Shown: positions 26,877 through 36,798 of the stretch, piece by piece
How positions within the stretch are numbered: position 1 is the first letter of the stretch
Layout: each line of letters begins with the position of its first letter
Origin: Leptolyngbya sp. PCC 7375
Lineage (GTDB): Bacteria > Cyanobacteriota > Cyanobacteriia > Phormidesmidales > Phormidesmidaceae
DNA length: 64,000 nucleotides
Assembly (NCBI RefSeq): GCF_000316115.1
Contig: NZ_JH993797.1
Span: 2,714,486-2,778,485, forward strand
Reading direction: 5' to 3'
The notes under the pieces: generated by a model
Database searches by the model: none
What the model saw: only the letters and a program-made list of their open reading frames with translations
What the model was told of the DNA's origin: nothing
Position numbers and translations under genes: made by a program

Positions 26877-28863
26877 GTGAAGCGAACAGGGGAATGGGCA
26901 ATGGGCAATGGGCAATGGGGGAGGTGGACACAACGTACCCTCTGGGTTACACATTTTATCCGCATTGCTATCGTCACCCTTGTGTTGTTGGCGAACATCC
27001 TAACGTTGCCGATCATGGCGCAAACAGTGACGCAACCAATGGCGCAAAAAGCTGATGTCGTTATTGATGGTCGGGTGCTGTTCCAGCTGCGCAGCATTGA
27101 AGATATCAGTGCCGAGGAACGAGCGGTTTTTGCGAACCAGGCCCTATGGCAAGTGATTGACAATGCTGATCAGCAGCCAACACCAGCACCGATTCGAGTG
27201 CGGACACGAGAACGCGATGGTCTAGTAACGCTAAGGGCTAACGGTCGTCATTTGCTAACGGTGACCAGTGGCGATCTGATGGCTGGAGTGCTACCCGAAG
27301 AGCGAGCTGAGCTGTGGGCTGAGAGTTTGCAAGCAGCTTTGGACCGAGCCCAGAAAGAACGGCAGCCTGATTATCAGCGAAAAATGGCCTGGGTAAGTGT
27401 GGGAGTAGTTGCGATCGCACTCCTCTCCTGGGTGCTCCTCTACAACATCCGCCGCTGGCTCTGGCGACGGCAGACCCGCAAGGGCAGACTACCCATGTGG
27501 ATTTTGCCATCATTGCTGGGTGCCCGGCTTGTGGTATGGCTAGCCGCTGGCATCTATGTATGTGAGTTATTTCCTACAGCCCGGTCTATCCGCTATCGTG
27601 TCTTTAAATTTTTAGAACGGACATTTACCGACCCCTTATTTGACATTGACGGCCAAGGGTATTCCCTGGTCAGTTTATTTAATGTGGTCTTGCTCACCCT
27701 GGCGTTGTGGATTGGGGTGCGGATTGTCACATCGGCAGTCAAGTCTAGATTTTTGCAGGCGGCGATACCGGATCGAGGAGTGCAGGATGCGATCGCCACA
27801 CTCATGCAGGTCATCCTCACAGGCATTGGCCTTTTTTTAATTCTGCAGGTATTAGGCATTGACCTCAGCGCCTTAGCCATTCTTGCCAGTGTGCTTGGTG
27901 TTGGCCTGGGGTTTGGTCTACAGAATATTGCCAATAATGTGGTCAGCGGCTGGATGATGCTCTTTGAGCGATCGATTCAGGTGGGAGACTTTATTAACCT
28001 GGGCGACCTGGCCGGAACAGTGGAAAGCATTGGCGTGCGTAGTACGGAAATTCGCACATTTAGATCGCGTGTCGATCATTGTGCCGAATGCACAGCTACT
28101 GGAAAACGAGGTAATCAACTGGAGCCATGGGCATCCAGTATCGCAACTTCATTTGCCCATGGGCGTGGCCTACAACTCAGATATTCGACAGGTACATACG
28201 ACGGTGATGGAGGTAGCGAGAGCGCATCCAAGCGTGTTGCAATATCCCCAGCCCCGTCTGCGGTTTTTAGGCTTTGGTGCTAGCTCCCTCGATTTTGACG
28301 TACTGGTATGGATTCGGGACCCACGTCTACAATTCGATATCAAGAGCGACCTTTATTACATGCTCGAAGCCAATTTTCGTCGCCACAACATTGAGATCCC
28401 CTTTCCCCAACGAGATTTAAACATCCGTTCTCCCCAGTGGGATGCAGCTATCTGGGCACAACAGATAGCCCAAGCAGAAACTCCAGCCGCCTTAGAAAAG
28501 ACAGAAAAACAGATCCAGGGGTTAAAAACCTCCGATTTATTAGCGGATGTTAGAGATTTTTCCAGCTTGTTACAAAATCAGCAGCGTTTACAGGATGCAT
28601 TATTGGAGCGTTTAGTAAAACAGATGCGCTCGGAGGATGGGTTAGATATTCAGAATCGTCGGTTCCGATTGACGGTGTATCCCAATTGTTTTGTTGGCAG
28701 TGAAGCCGTAACATGGCTAGCCAAAACACAAAACGCCACCCGAGAAGCCGCTGCCAGGATCGGCCAGGCCTTAGTAGAACAAGGCCTATTTCACCACGTC
28801 ACCGATGAACACCCCTTCAAAGACGAATACCTATTTTATCGGTTTTACGAAGATGAACCATAA
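26877..28863 (+). pseudogene. MscS-type mechanosensitive channel with DEP domain, frameshifted
   Basis: Two overlapping frames together make one protein of about 660 residues. The first (from 26877) has a signal-like segment and several membrane helices. It ends with the MscS core LGVGLGFGLQNIANNVVSGW, FERSIQVGDFINLGDLAGTV and VESIGVRSTEIRTF. The second continues with DRVSIIVPNAQLLENEVINW, the usual next segment, then the MscS cytoplasmic region and a C-terminal DEP domain (about 28580-28860, with GSEAVTWLAKTQNATREAAA). An extra A at about 28062 separates the frames. It is a real frameshift or a sequencing error. The true start is uncertain because the N-terminal codons lie in a 7-bp tandem repeat. 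Confidence 0.82.
26893..26920. repeat. 7-bp tandem repeat (AATGGGC), four copies
   Basis: Short tandem repeat of the kind common in cyanobacterial genomes. It overlaps the first codons of the MscS-like gene and may shift its start. Confidence 0.85.
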
Positions 28864-29095
28864 ATCTGACAAAACATCCCTCTTAACAGGATCCTGACTG
28901 ATAGCTATCGCGTCTCAGGGCTGGCAGCAGACACAGCCCCTACAGGATTATCCATTTTGCAAAAAAAACAACCACCTTTGTAGAAAAGTCGCAGATATTA
29001 TCATTTAGCACTCTCGCAGCCAAAACACTCCGCAAAATGGCTGAGGTAGACTGAATAACTTGCCAGATGCCCATCGCCCCTCGGATAGAATCACC

Positions 29096-30247
29096 ATGTA
29101 TACCGCATTTCTTGCCCTACCCCCCTTAGACCCACAAACCGGCAAGACTGAGCCAGCAACCACGTTTATACCTGAGACAAATCTGGCTGCTCCTCCAGAA
29201 ATTTTTGAGTTATCCAGTACGGCCTCCCACGCGGTGAATGGTGCTGCCCATAGGTTGAATAGCACGCTGGCTAATAACGTTACAGTCAGATATGTGGTGG
29301 TACCAGCGATGTTTGGCGGTCTAGGTAGCGTTGCATTGCGGCTGATCCAGGAGGGGGGCTCGTTTATGGCTACAGCCAATGCCCAGGCGATTGACACACA
29401 AGATGGCGAAGAGATTTCAGCACAGGCCGAAACAGTTGACAAAGAACAGGGCAGTGAAGAGATTTTAGGACAAATTGAGCCAAGTTTAGAAGCAGAAGAT
29501 GACAGTGTATCTAACACTCAGGAGCAACAAACGGCAACAGAAGAAACCGCCGTCCATGACTTTGTTCCATCGATTCAATTGGGGGCTGGTTTAGAGTTTT
29601 TAATCTTAGTAACTTCCAGCATTTTGTTAGGGGCAGTAGTGGGCTTTATCGGCACCATTCTTAGTTTGGATGGTCCACCAGAACAGGCGAACAACAAGTC
29701 AAAGCTAGCAGCGACATCGCTAATGTTTGCCCTCTTTTTCCCTTCTGTGATTACGGTATTTCAAGAAAATGCCATGTCACAGGCCAAGCTGATCAGGGCA
29801 GATGAAGAGAAAACCGTACTTGAAGAGAAAGTAAGAGAAACCACTCAACAGGCAGAAAACCTAGAAGAGGTTGCCCATGATCGCATTATTAATGATATTG
29901 AAACATTGGATATTGCTCCTGAAACAATAGAACCATCATTGCCAGATGATCTAGCCCCACTTAGTCGAATACAAGCAACTAACCCAACTGACAGTCAGAC
30001 TTCTTTGATTGATAGTACAAAAGCGTTAGTTTTGAATGCCACTTCAGACGAAAAGGCACAGGAATTTATCGACAGTATCTTTAAGATTGGCAATGTTGAC
30101 GATGGCGCTGTAAGGGACCACGCGGTTAGAGCTTTAAGAGAAATTAACGAGAATCCTGCACTATCAGAAGCAGTGCAACAGGCGGCTGAAGAAAAGGCAA
30201 AGGAGTTACAAAACGTGGTAGCTGACGACTTACAAGAATCACCATAG
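29096..30247 (+). CDS. hypothetical membrane and coiled-coil protein
   Basis: 383 residues from the ATG at 29096 (MYTAFLALPPLDPQ). I do not recognise it. Visible parts: a mildly hydrophobic stretch near 60-80 (YVVVPAMFGGLGSVALRLIQ), an acidic Glu/Gln-rich linker, two clear membrane helices in the middle (FLILVTSSILLGAVVGFIGT and LAATSLMFALFFPSVITVFQ), then a charged coiled-coil (AKLIRADEEKTVLEEKVRET) and a helical acidic tail. The layout suggests a membrane-anchored protein with a cytoplasmic coiled coil. A DUF1353 gene follows on the same strand. Confidence 0.7.
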   Translation: MYTAFLALPPLDPQTGKTEPATTFIPETNLAAPPEIFELSSTASHAVNGAAHRLNSTLANNVTVRYVVVPAMFGGLGSVALRLIQEGGSFMATANAQAIDTQDGEEISAQAETVDKEQGSEEILGQIEPSLEAEDDSVSNTQEQQTATEETAVHDFVPSIQLGAGLEFLILVTSSILLGAVVGFIGTILSLDGPPEQANNKSKLAATSLMFALFFPSVITVFQENAMSQAKLIRADEEKTVLEEKVRETTQQAENLEEVAHDRIINDIETLDIAPETIEPSLPDDLAPLSRIQATNPTDSQTSLIDSTKALVLNATSDEKAQEFIDSIFKIGNVDDGAVRDHAVRALREINENPALSEAVQQAAEEKAKELQNVVADDLQESP

Positions 30248-30378
30248 AAACCATTGTCATAACCAGCTTAAAAAGTGGCATAACGAAGGGTTGAATGGCC
30301 TTGCATATGACCCTAAAGGGTACTCCACCGCCCACAGTCGATGACTAGCATGTAATTACGTTCCGAGGGTACTACATC

Positions 30379-30921
30379 ATGTATCAACCTAGAGTTGGTG
30401 AACTCACTTGTGATGGTAAACCAATTTATAAAAGTCTTTGGCCTGGCAAGAAGTTCCAGCTAGATGAATGGTGGACCTATGAGGACCATCTTGGTCAGGT
30501 TTGGGTGATTCCCCCAGGGTTTGTATATGACCTGGCAAGTATTCCATCTTGGATGGCGGGGAGCCTACAGTGGGGTGCATGGAATGTGGGCGCGGTGCCC
30601 CATGATTGGGCCTATGAGAATGGATATTTGTTGCGGGTGACCCATGGACAATTGGAAGAGGTGCCGGTGACGAAGCGGCAAACGGATGATTTGTTTGCTG
30701 ATGTAATGTTTAGCGTGGGCCGCAAAATCAGGGGCACACAGCGTTGGCGAATGCAGCTGGTTTATTTGGCAGTCAGACTATTTGGCAAGGGTGTGTGGCT
30801 TCGGGGGCGGAGAGCGTCGCAGCCGGTGTCGCCGTCTTTAGAGGTTTTGCAGCGGTTGTATGATCAGGCGTATGAGAATGTGGATATGGGACATCGGTGG
30901 GAACATCTTTACGTAGCTTAG
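30379..30921 (+). CDS. DUF1353 family protein
   Basis: 180 residues. The family signature is clear: GQVWVIPPGFVYDLASIPSW followed by a PHDWAYENGYLL stretch and a later RQTDDLFADVMFSVG motif. DUF1353 proteins are common in phages and prophages and in bacterial accessory regions, with no settled function. The conserved His-Asp and Asp-Phe pairs could form a metal site, which is inference. No other phage gene lies nearby, so the gene is probably an old acquisition. No signal peptide is seen. Confidence 0.75.
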   Translation: MYQPRVGELTCDGKPIYKSLWPGKKFQLDEWWTYEDHLGQVWVIPPGFVYDLASIPSWMAGSLQWGAWNVGAVPHDWAYENGYLLRVTHGQLEEVPVTKRQTDDLFADVMFSVGRKIRGTQRWRMQLVYLAVRLFGKGVWLRGRRASQPVSPSLEVLQRLYDQAYENVDMGHRWEHLYVA

Positions 30922-31005
30922 GGGCGATTCGATCTTCTCTCGGAGAGGATATTTAAACGCACATCCCTTAGTGCCCCCATCCCAAAGTTTCGGTTATCTT
31001 GAGTC

Positions 31006-32007
31006 ATGGACACTAAGGACCCAGCTATGGAATCGTCGACTGTAGAATCAGATTCAGATAGTATTTCTAGCCAAGCTTCTGGGCAAGAAATTTATACACG
31101 TTTGTCCGAGAATATTCAGCAGGTAGTCAAAGGGCAGACTGCGGCTGTGCGTAAGCTTCTGGCCGCCTTTGTCAGTGGCGGGCATGTGCTGCTAGAAGAC
31201 TACCCTGGCACGGGTAAAACCACACTGGCCAAAGCGCTGGCTTTGTCCGTCGATGTCTCCTTCAAGCGGATTCAATTTACGCCTGATTTGCTTCCCTCTG
31301 ACATTTTGGGCGTCTCAATCTTAAACCCCATCGAACAGTCCTTTCAGTTTCACGAAGGTCCTATTTTTGCCAATATTGTTCTAGCAGATGAGGTTAATCG
31401 CGCCTCTCCCCGCACACAATCGGCGCTGCTGGAAGCCATGGCAGAATCTCAGGTCAGCATTGATGGCACCCTGAGAACGCTAAGCCCACCTTTTTTTGTA
31501 ATTGCCACCCAAAATCCTGTGGGAGCCCAGGGCACCTATCCCTTACCAGAAGCCCAAATGGATCGGTTTGCCCTGCAGTTTAGTTTGGGCTATATCTCTC
31601 CAGAAGAAGAAATGGAGATTTTAGCAAGTCAGCTCCAGCAACATCCCATTGACCAGGTTAAACCCTGTCTCTCACGAGATGATATTTTTACCCTCAAGCA
31701 ACAGGTGCAGCAAATACGAGTCAGCGATGAACTCAAGCGTTACATCATTGATATCGTCGGGGCCACCCGCCAGGCAGAAGGGGTACAGCTAGGTGCTAGC
31801 CCCAGAGGAGCCATCGCCTTGATGAAACTGGCCCAGGCATTAGCCCTCTTTGATGGTTACGAATTTGTTGTGCCAGAGCAGGTGCAAGAGATGGCGCTGT
31901 CAGTCCTAGCCCATCGGTTGGTCCTCGAACCCCAGGCCCGATTTTCGGGCCAAACAGCCGATGCGGTGATTCAAGATATCTTAAATGCGACGCCTGTGCC
32001 TGCCTGA
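31006..32007 (+). CDS. MoxR-family AAA+ ATPase
   Basis: 333 residues. Chaperone-like AAA+ ATPases of this family usually act with DUF58 and vWA proteins on cell-surface or metal-insertion targets. Walker A is LLEDYPGTGKTTLAKAL, Walker B is IVLADEVNRASPRTQSALLE, sensor 1 is FFVIATQNPVGAQGTYPLPE and sensor 2 is GASPRGAIALMKLAQ. The first ~25 residues are a Ser/Glu-rich extension. Start ATG at 31006. It is the first gene of a three-gene operon (3 bases to DUF58, then a 16-base overlap to the next). Confidence 0.92.
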   Translation: MDTKDPAMESSTVESDSDSISSQASGQEIYTRLSENIQQVVKGQTAAVRKLLAAFVSGGHVLLEDYPGTGKTTLAKALALSVDVSFKRIQFTPDLLPSDILGVSILNPIEQSFQFHEGPIFANIVLADEVNRASPRTQSALLEAMAESQVSIDGTLRTLSPPFFVIATQNPVGAQGTYPLPEAQMDRFALQFSLGYISPEEEMEILASQLQQHPIDQVKPCLSRDDIFTLKQQVQQIRVSDELKRYIIDIVGATRQAEGVQLGASPRGAIALMKLAQALALFDGYEFVVPEQVQEMALSVLAHRLVLEPQARFSGQTADAVIQDILNATPVPA

Positions 32008-32010
32008 GCC

Positions 32011-33354
32011 ATGAATCTTTTCTTTTATCGTCTATTTCGATGCTTGGGCTACAGCCTGCGGCAATGGTTAAAAAGGCGATTTACGCCGCTGGGGTTAGGT
32101 GTTTTAGTGTTTGTTATCATTTCTGGGCTGGTAGGTCTGGATACCCAGCGGAGTTTGTCTTACCAGGTGTTTGCACTGGCCTGTTTATTATTGACTGTGT
32201 CCATAGTGGCTACAGCCTTTTCCCGGCCTCGGTTTCAGGTCAGGCGACGGCTACCGCGCTTTGGGACGGTAGGCTTGCCGTTACCCTACCGAGTAACGAT
32301 ACAGAATACTACCCGCAAGAATTTTAGGAAACTGCGACTGATTGAAGCGTTTGCCCACGCATTTCCTAGCTTTGAAGACTATCTTGACATTAGTCGTCCT
32401 CGTAAAGGTCGCAATAATGCTCAATCATGGAGCAAATTAATTGATCAGGCTCAGCGTGCGATCGCACCTGCCGTCGGGATTCCTGTATTGGCAGCTCAGG
32501 GTATGACTGAGATCAAAGGTGAGATTACGCCCCTACGACGAGGGTTACTGCAGTTTGAGACCATGACCCTTGCCTGCCCGGATCCCCTCGGCCTATTTAA
32601 TGCCTGCGTCAGACTACCCCTGCCCCAGTCGGTATTAATCTTGCCAAAGCGCTACCCGGTGCCCTCGTTTCAACTACCGGAAAGGCAACGGAATCAACCG
32701 GGAGGATTATCACTGGCCCTATCGGTGGGAGAATCAGAAGAATTTTGGTCCTTGCGAGACTATCGCCCCGGCGACTCGCCGCGCAAGATTCACTGGAAAA
32801 GCTGGGCTAAATTGGGTAAACCTGTGGTGCGAGAAGAACAGGCCGAGTACTTTGTGCATCACGCTCTGGTTTTAGACACATTTCAACCGGAGTCATTTAG
32901 CGAAATTTTAGAAGAGGCGATCTCAGTGGCAGCATCGTTGGCCTGGGGCATGCAAAACCAGGAGTCCTTACTGGACCTTATCTTTTCAGGATTAGGCGGT
33001 GGATACGTTACCCTGGGTCGAGGTTTGGGCCAAACAGAACGTATCCTTGAGTTGTTAGCGTCGGTAGTCCCCTGTCAGGATCAGCCCTTTGACTCGTTGT
33101 TGCCAATCATGCAAAATCGTTTGCCGCTATTAAGTAGCTGCATCTGTATTTTTCTCACCTGGGATGAGGCCCGCCAGACATTGGTTAAGCAATTACAGTC
33201 CGTTAATATCCCCACCTGGGTTTTGATCCTGACCCATGATCGACACACACTATCGCCAATGTTAGAAGACTATCAAAGTCAGTTAATGCGAGTTTATCCG
33301 TTACCGTTGAGTCACATTCAGCAGGGGCTTCAAGCGATATGCAAGTCCATATAG
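32011..33354 (+). CDS. DUF58 domain protein
   Basis: 447 residues with two N-terminal membrane helices (PLGLGVLVFVIISGLVGL and VFALACLLLTVSIVATAF). A large domain follows with the DUF58 core SVGESEEFWSLRDYRPGDSP, RKIHWKSWAKLGKPVVREEQ and a vWA-like DTFQPESF stretch. DUF58 proteins are the standard genetic partner of MoxR ATPases, as here. The function is probably in cell-envelope assembly, inferred from family context. The stop overlaps the start of the following gene. Confidence 0.88.
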   Translation: MNLFFYRLFRCLGYSLRQWLKRRFTPLGLGVLVFVIISGLVGLDTQRSLSYQVFALACLLLTVSIVATAFSRPRFQVRRRLPRFGTVGLPLPYRVTIQNTTRKNFRKLRLIEAFAHAFPSFEDYLDISRPRKGRNNAQSWSKLIDQAQRAIAPAVGIPVLAAQGMTEIKGEITPLRRGLLQFETMTLACPDPLGLFNACVRLPLPQSVLILPKRYPVPSFQLPERQRNQPGGLSLALSVGESEEFWSLRDYRPGDSPRKIHWKSWAKLGKPVVREEQAEYFVHHALVLDTFQPESFSEILEEAISVAASLAWGMQNQESLLDLIFSGLGGGYVTLGRGLGQTERILELLASVVPCQDQPFDSLLPIMQNRLPLLSSCICIFLTWDEARQTLVKQLQSVNIPTWVLILTHDRHTLSPMLEDYQSQLMRVYPLPLSHIQQGLQAICKSI

Positions 33355-34490
33355 CCAGCCTGTGCAGTCTGGCATTATGCCTGTGGGGATTTCAAACGGG
33401 GCTGTGGGGTCTGGTAGTGCCGATGATTTTGTGCATCGAAGGGAGACGGTTGTTCTCCAAGCGCTGGATGCTCTCTGCAAAGGCAACCGTATTGATCTTG
33501 TTCATCTGCATTTCCGTATTCATTGTAACGCTCCAACTCACGGGTGCTTTCCATGGCATGCTGCAATTTCTGCCGTTGGCACTGTTTCCACTGATGTTGG
33601 CTCAAATCTATACGTCCAACCTTTCCCAGCAGATTCAAGATTTCTTCATGAATCCCGACTTTGCCAAGGGAGGAATTCAGTGGAAACGGCCCTCCTTTGA
33701 CTTTGGTTATGTTTACTTTGGCCTGTGTTTGTTATCAGCCAGTTCCGTAAACGCCAATAGAGTTCTCTTTTATAGTTTGGCTTGGCTGCTGGTTGCCATA
33801 CTGTTCTTTTACCTGCGGCCTGCGAAATCTAAAGTGATGGCTTGGCTTGGTTTAATCTGTTTGGCTGGGATGTTGGGCATTTGGGCCCATAGGCAGTTGA
33901 GCCAGTTTCAGTTTGATCATACCTCGCTTAATGATGGTAATGGACAAGGTAATGGACAAGGCTATGGACAGGGCTATGGACAAGGTAATGGGTTTTCTCA
34001 AGACCTTAATCAAGACAGTCCTCTGGAATTGATGTTACGGAGGTTAGGGGAAAAACTATTAGCGTCTATCCAAGAACAACTACCGCAAGATACCAAATCT
34101 AGAGTGCTGCTTCTGCTAATTTTCTTAGGTGTTGTCATTGTTGTTGGTCTCTTGATCTGGTGGTGGAGACGAAGGCGACAGAAAATGCTTGCTAAAAATG
34201 TGGATTTTGGGATGCGATCGCAACCGGCTCTCCCCGGTATCGATTCAGAGTTTTACCAAATCGAACACATTTTCAAGCAATTAAAACTAAGGCGCAGACC
34301 TGCGGAGAACCTACAGCATTGGATGGAACGACTAACCCAAAAACTATCTGTAGCTCAGGTGGAAGCACTCAAACCGATTATCCAACTACATTATCGCTAT
34401 CGTTTTGACCCCGAGGGTATTGATGCTACTGAGAGAAATCAGCTGAAGAAGCTAAGCCAAGCCTGGCTAGAAAGTTATTTCAAAGCCTAG
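33339..34490 (+). CDS. membrane protein, TgpA/DUF4129-like without transglutaminase core
   Basis: 383 residues. Six or so membrane helices occupy the first ~190 residues (LCLWGFQTGLWGLVVPMILC, LLVAILFFYLRP and others). A Gly/Asn/Gln repeat linker (NGQGNGQGYGQGYGQGN) comes next, then one more helix (VLLLLIFLGVVIVVGLLIWW). A cytoplasmic tail follows (EFYQIEHIFKQLKLRRRPAE and later RYRFDPEGIDATE) that resembles DUF4129. In MoxR-DUF58 operons this position usually encodes a TgpA-type protein with a transglutaminase-like domain between the last helices. That domain is absent here, replaced by the short repeat linker. The start overlaps DUF58 by 16 bases. Confidence 0.7.
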   Translation: MQVHIASLCSLALCLWGFQTGLWGLVVPMILCIEGRRLFSKRWMLSAKATVLILFICISVFIVTLQLTGAFHGMLQFLPLALFPLMLAQIYTSNLSQQIQDFFMNPDFAKGGIQWKRPSFDFGYVYFGLCLLSASSVNANRVLFYSLAWLLVAILFFYLRPAKSKVMAWLGLICLAGMLGIWAHRQLSQFQFDHTSLNDGNGQGNGQGYGQGYGQGNGFSQDLNQDSPLELMLRRLGEKLLASIQEQLPQDTKSRVLLLLIFLGVVIVVGLLIWWWRRRRQKMLAKNVDFGMRSQPALPGIDSEFYQIEHIFKQLKLRRRPAENLQHWMERLTQKLSVAQVEALKPIIQLHYRYRFDPEGIDATERNQLKKLSQAWLESYFKA

Positions 34491-34605
34491 AGCCAGAGGC
34501 TCCATTGAGGTACTCAGCCAGAGACATCGTTGATTTATGCGGTTATGCAAGTATCAATTACTTAGCCGACAGCGTTAGAATAGATTCAGCCTACGGAGAC
34601 GTCTC

Positions 34606-34914
34606 ATGACCACGGTGTTAGAAGCTTTGCAATCTGCGCAATTTGTTGTGGATACCACAGGGCAAAAAGTCGCTGTACAGGTGACGCCCGCAGTGTGGGA
34701 GGCGCTTATTAACTGGTTAAAAACTTCAGACAGTGTTCCAACGGTTGAGGAATTATTAGGATTGGCCGACGAGGTGCCACAGGCAAAACTTCAATCTGAG
34801 GTTCATATTGCCCAAGAAGATGCCACGCTGACCTACTCTGCTATGAAGTTATCAGAGCCTTCCTTTGCAAGGGTTTGGGATAACCCGGAGGACGATATTT
34901 ATAATGACCTATAA
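34606..34914 (+). CDS. antitoxin-like protein of the second PemK module
   Basis: 102 residues. It shares layout but little sequence with the antitoxin near 1.1 kb. A folded-looking N-terminal half (VLEALQSAQFVVDTTGQKVA, PAVWEALINWLKT) is followed by an acidic, flexible tail (SFARVWDNPEDDIYNDL). That WDNPEDD-type tail ending is characteristic of antitoxins fused in overlap to MazF/PemK or PIN toxins. The stop overlaps the toxin start by 11 bases. The antitoxin frame is intact, while the toxin is broken by an insertion sequence. Confidence 0.75.
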   Translation: MTTVLEALQSAQFVVDTTGQKVAVQVTPAVWEALINWLKTSDSVPTVEELLGLADEVPQAKLQSEVHIAQEDATLTYSAMKLSEPSFARVWDNPEDDIYNDL

Positions 34915-35177
34915 GTTTGGGGATGTTGTTCTGGTGCCGTTTCCGTTTACGAACCAGGTAGCGAGTAAGAAACGTCCAGCGGTCATTGTCAGTTCAGATG
35001 GGTATAATCAGCGGCATATCGATATTGTCTTGATGGCGATTACCAGCCAAACAAGTGCAACTGCATATGCTGATAATGTTGTGATTCAGGATTGGAAATC
35101 GGCTGGTCTTTTGAAGCCATCGGTGATTAAGCCAATTATTATGACAGTGGAAAAGGAGCTGGTTTTGAAGCAGCTAG

Positions 35178-36639
35178 TACTACAGTTGTAGATATTTAAT
35201 TTTAAGGGGATACTGGTCAATGAACGCCAGCCAGCCTCTGATGCCAATCCTTGTCAGCCCATTGAATGAACAAGCTCAAGTGCAAGAGTGGGATTTTGCC
35301 TTTGAAGAACTCATGGACCGTATCCGCCCTTACTTTTCAAGGATTGAGGCAGAAGAGAGAGCCCGCAGCTATGTGCAAGGCTTACTGAGCCCCATCGAGC
35401 GAAAAAATGGTTGGCAACTCGCGGAAGAAGCCGGAGACAGTACCCCCTATGGAATTCAGAATTTGTTAGGACGCTCAGTCTGGGAAGCCGATGGGGTCAG
35501 AGATGAGTTAATCGAGTATGTCCAAGAGCATCTGTTCAGTACCGATGGAGTGGGGGTATTGGATGAGACTGGATTTATCAAAAAAGGAAAGCAGTCGGTA
35601 GGAGTCCAACGCCAATATAGTGGGACGGTCGGGAAAGTCGAAAATTGTCAAATCGGGGTGTTTTTGAGCTATGTGAGTGACCAAGGTCATACCTTTCTTG
35701 ACCGAGCATTATATTTACCGGAAAGCTGGACCCAAGATCCAGACCGATGTCGTCGGGCCGGAGTACCAGACGACATCGAGTTTGCCACCAAACCGGCCTT
35801 GGCTCAGCAAATGGTCGCGCGAACAACGGACTTGGGAATGTGCTTTGCGTGGATCACGGGCGATGCCGTTTATGGGAATAACCCAGGGTTACGCCAGGCC
35901 TTGGAAGCCCAAGTGCAAGCCTATGTTTTGGGGATTGCGTGCAATGAATCGGTCGTCATTGGAACGACCTCGTTACCGGCCAGTGAGGCGATGGCCTACC
36001 TGAGAGTGACCGATTGGCACCGACTGAGTGCCGGCAATGGTACGAAAGGACCTCGGACGTATGATTGGGCGGTACTCACTTTGAGTGCCCCCTCCCCGGA
36101 CGGCTGGGCCCATCGGCTGTTATTCAGACGCAGTCTGAAAGACCCCAACGAGATCGCCTATTATCGAGTGTTTTCCCCCACAGAGTGTACGTTATCAGAC
36201 ATGGTTCGGGTGGCCGGTTGTCGGTGGACGATTGAGGAATGCTTTGAGACGGCTAAAGGGGAGGTGGGCTTGGACCAGTATGAAGTTCGCTCTTGGACCG
36301 GCTGGTATCGACATATCACCCTCGCTTGTTTAGCCCATGCCTTTTTGAGTGTGATGCGGACGCAATCTCTCGCCATCGCCACTGAAAAAGGGGCGCTGAA
36401 GTCACACAAATCAGCGGCAAACAGCTCGCTGGCGGTCTTCATGCACCAACGGGGGCTTTGATTCCACTAACATTGCCTGAAATTCGACGATTATTATGGT
36501 CGTTGTTATGGCAATGGTTACCGGATATTGACTTTGTGATTGGATGGTCCAGATGGCGACGGCAACATCAGGCCACGGCCCTGTTTTGGCATTACAAGAA
36601 GAGCATGATAACTAATTCTTCATAACTACAACTGTAGTG
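35178..36639 (+). mobile_element. IS701-family insertion sequence (1462 bp)
   Basis: Terminal inverted repeats TACTACAGTTGTAG (left) and the complement of CACTACAGTTGTAG (right) bound the element. A 4-bp CTAG target duplication lies at 35174-35177 and 36640-36643. The YTAR-type 4-bp duplication and the transposase fit the IS701 family. The element disrupts the PemK toxin gene. The nearly identical ends, and a host gene that reconstructs exactly, suggest recent insertion. Confidence 0.9.
35220..36625 (+). pseudogene. IS701-family transposase, C-terminal frameshift
   Basis: DDE transposase with the family N-terminus (PYFSRIEAEERARSYVQGLL, WQLAEEAGDSTPYGIQNLLG). It has the first catalytic Asp in GVGVLDETGFIKKGK, the second in CFAWITGDAVYGNN and the Glu region in CRWTIEECFETAKGEVGLDQ. 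The main frame stops at 36461. The remaining conserved end (IPLTLPEIRRLLWSLLWQWL and AWS-like GWSRWRRQHQATALFWHYKK) continues in the -1 frame to 36625. The switch falls in a run of five G at 36451-36455. IS701 transposases are normally single-frame, so this is more likely an inactivating deletion than programmed shifting. Confidence 0.85.
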
Positions 36640-36798
36640 CTAGGGGCTTTGTCGAAACAGGATAAGCTGTCTTTGGTTAAGTTGTTGTCAGAAATCCTAG
36701 GTTAGTTAAGGATTTGGAAAGGGAGGCAGGGATGTGGGCAGGGAGATTGGATATGGGGCGAAGAGGGAATCGGTGAGGAGGCGGAGTGGGTTGGAAGT

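Larger units (their letters stand above)
34904..36705 (+). pseudogene. PemK/MazF-like toxin gene split by an IS701-family element
   Basis: The first 91 codons (34904-35177) encode a MazF-fold protein: YKFGDVVLVPFPFTNQ, KKRPAVIV, LMAITSQTS and SVIKPIIMTVEKELVLKQL. The frame then runs into the element and stops at 35191. The missing end lies beyond the element at 36644-36705 and reads GALSKQDKLSLVKLLSEILG. Removing the element with one CTAG copy joins both parts in frame and gives 111 residues, a normal length. The truncated 95-residue product lacks the C-terminal helix, so toxin activity is probably lost or altered. Confidence 0.85.
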
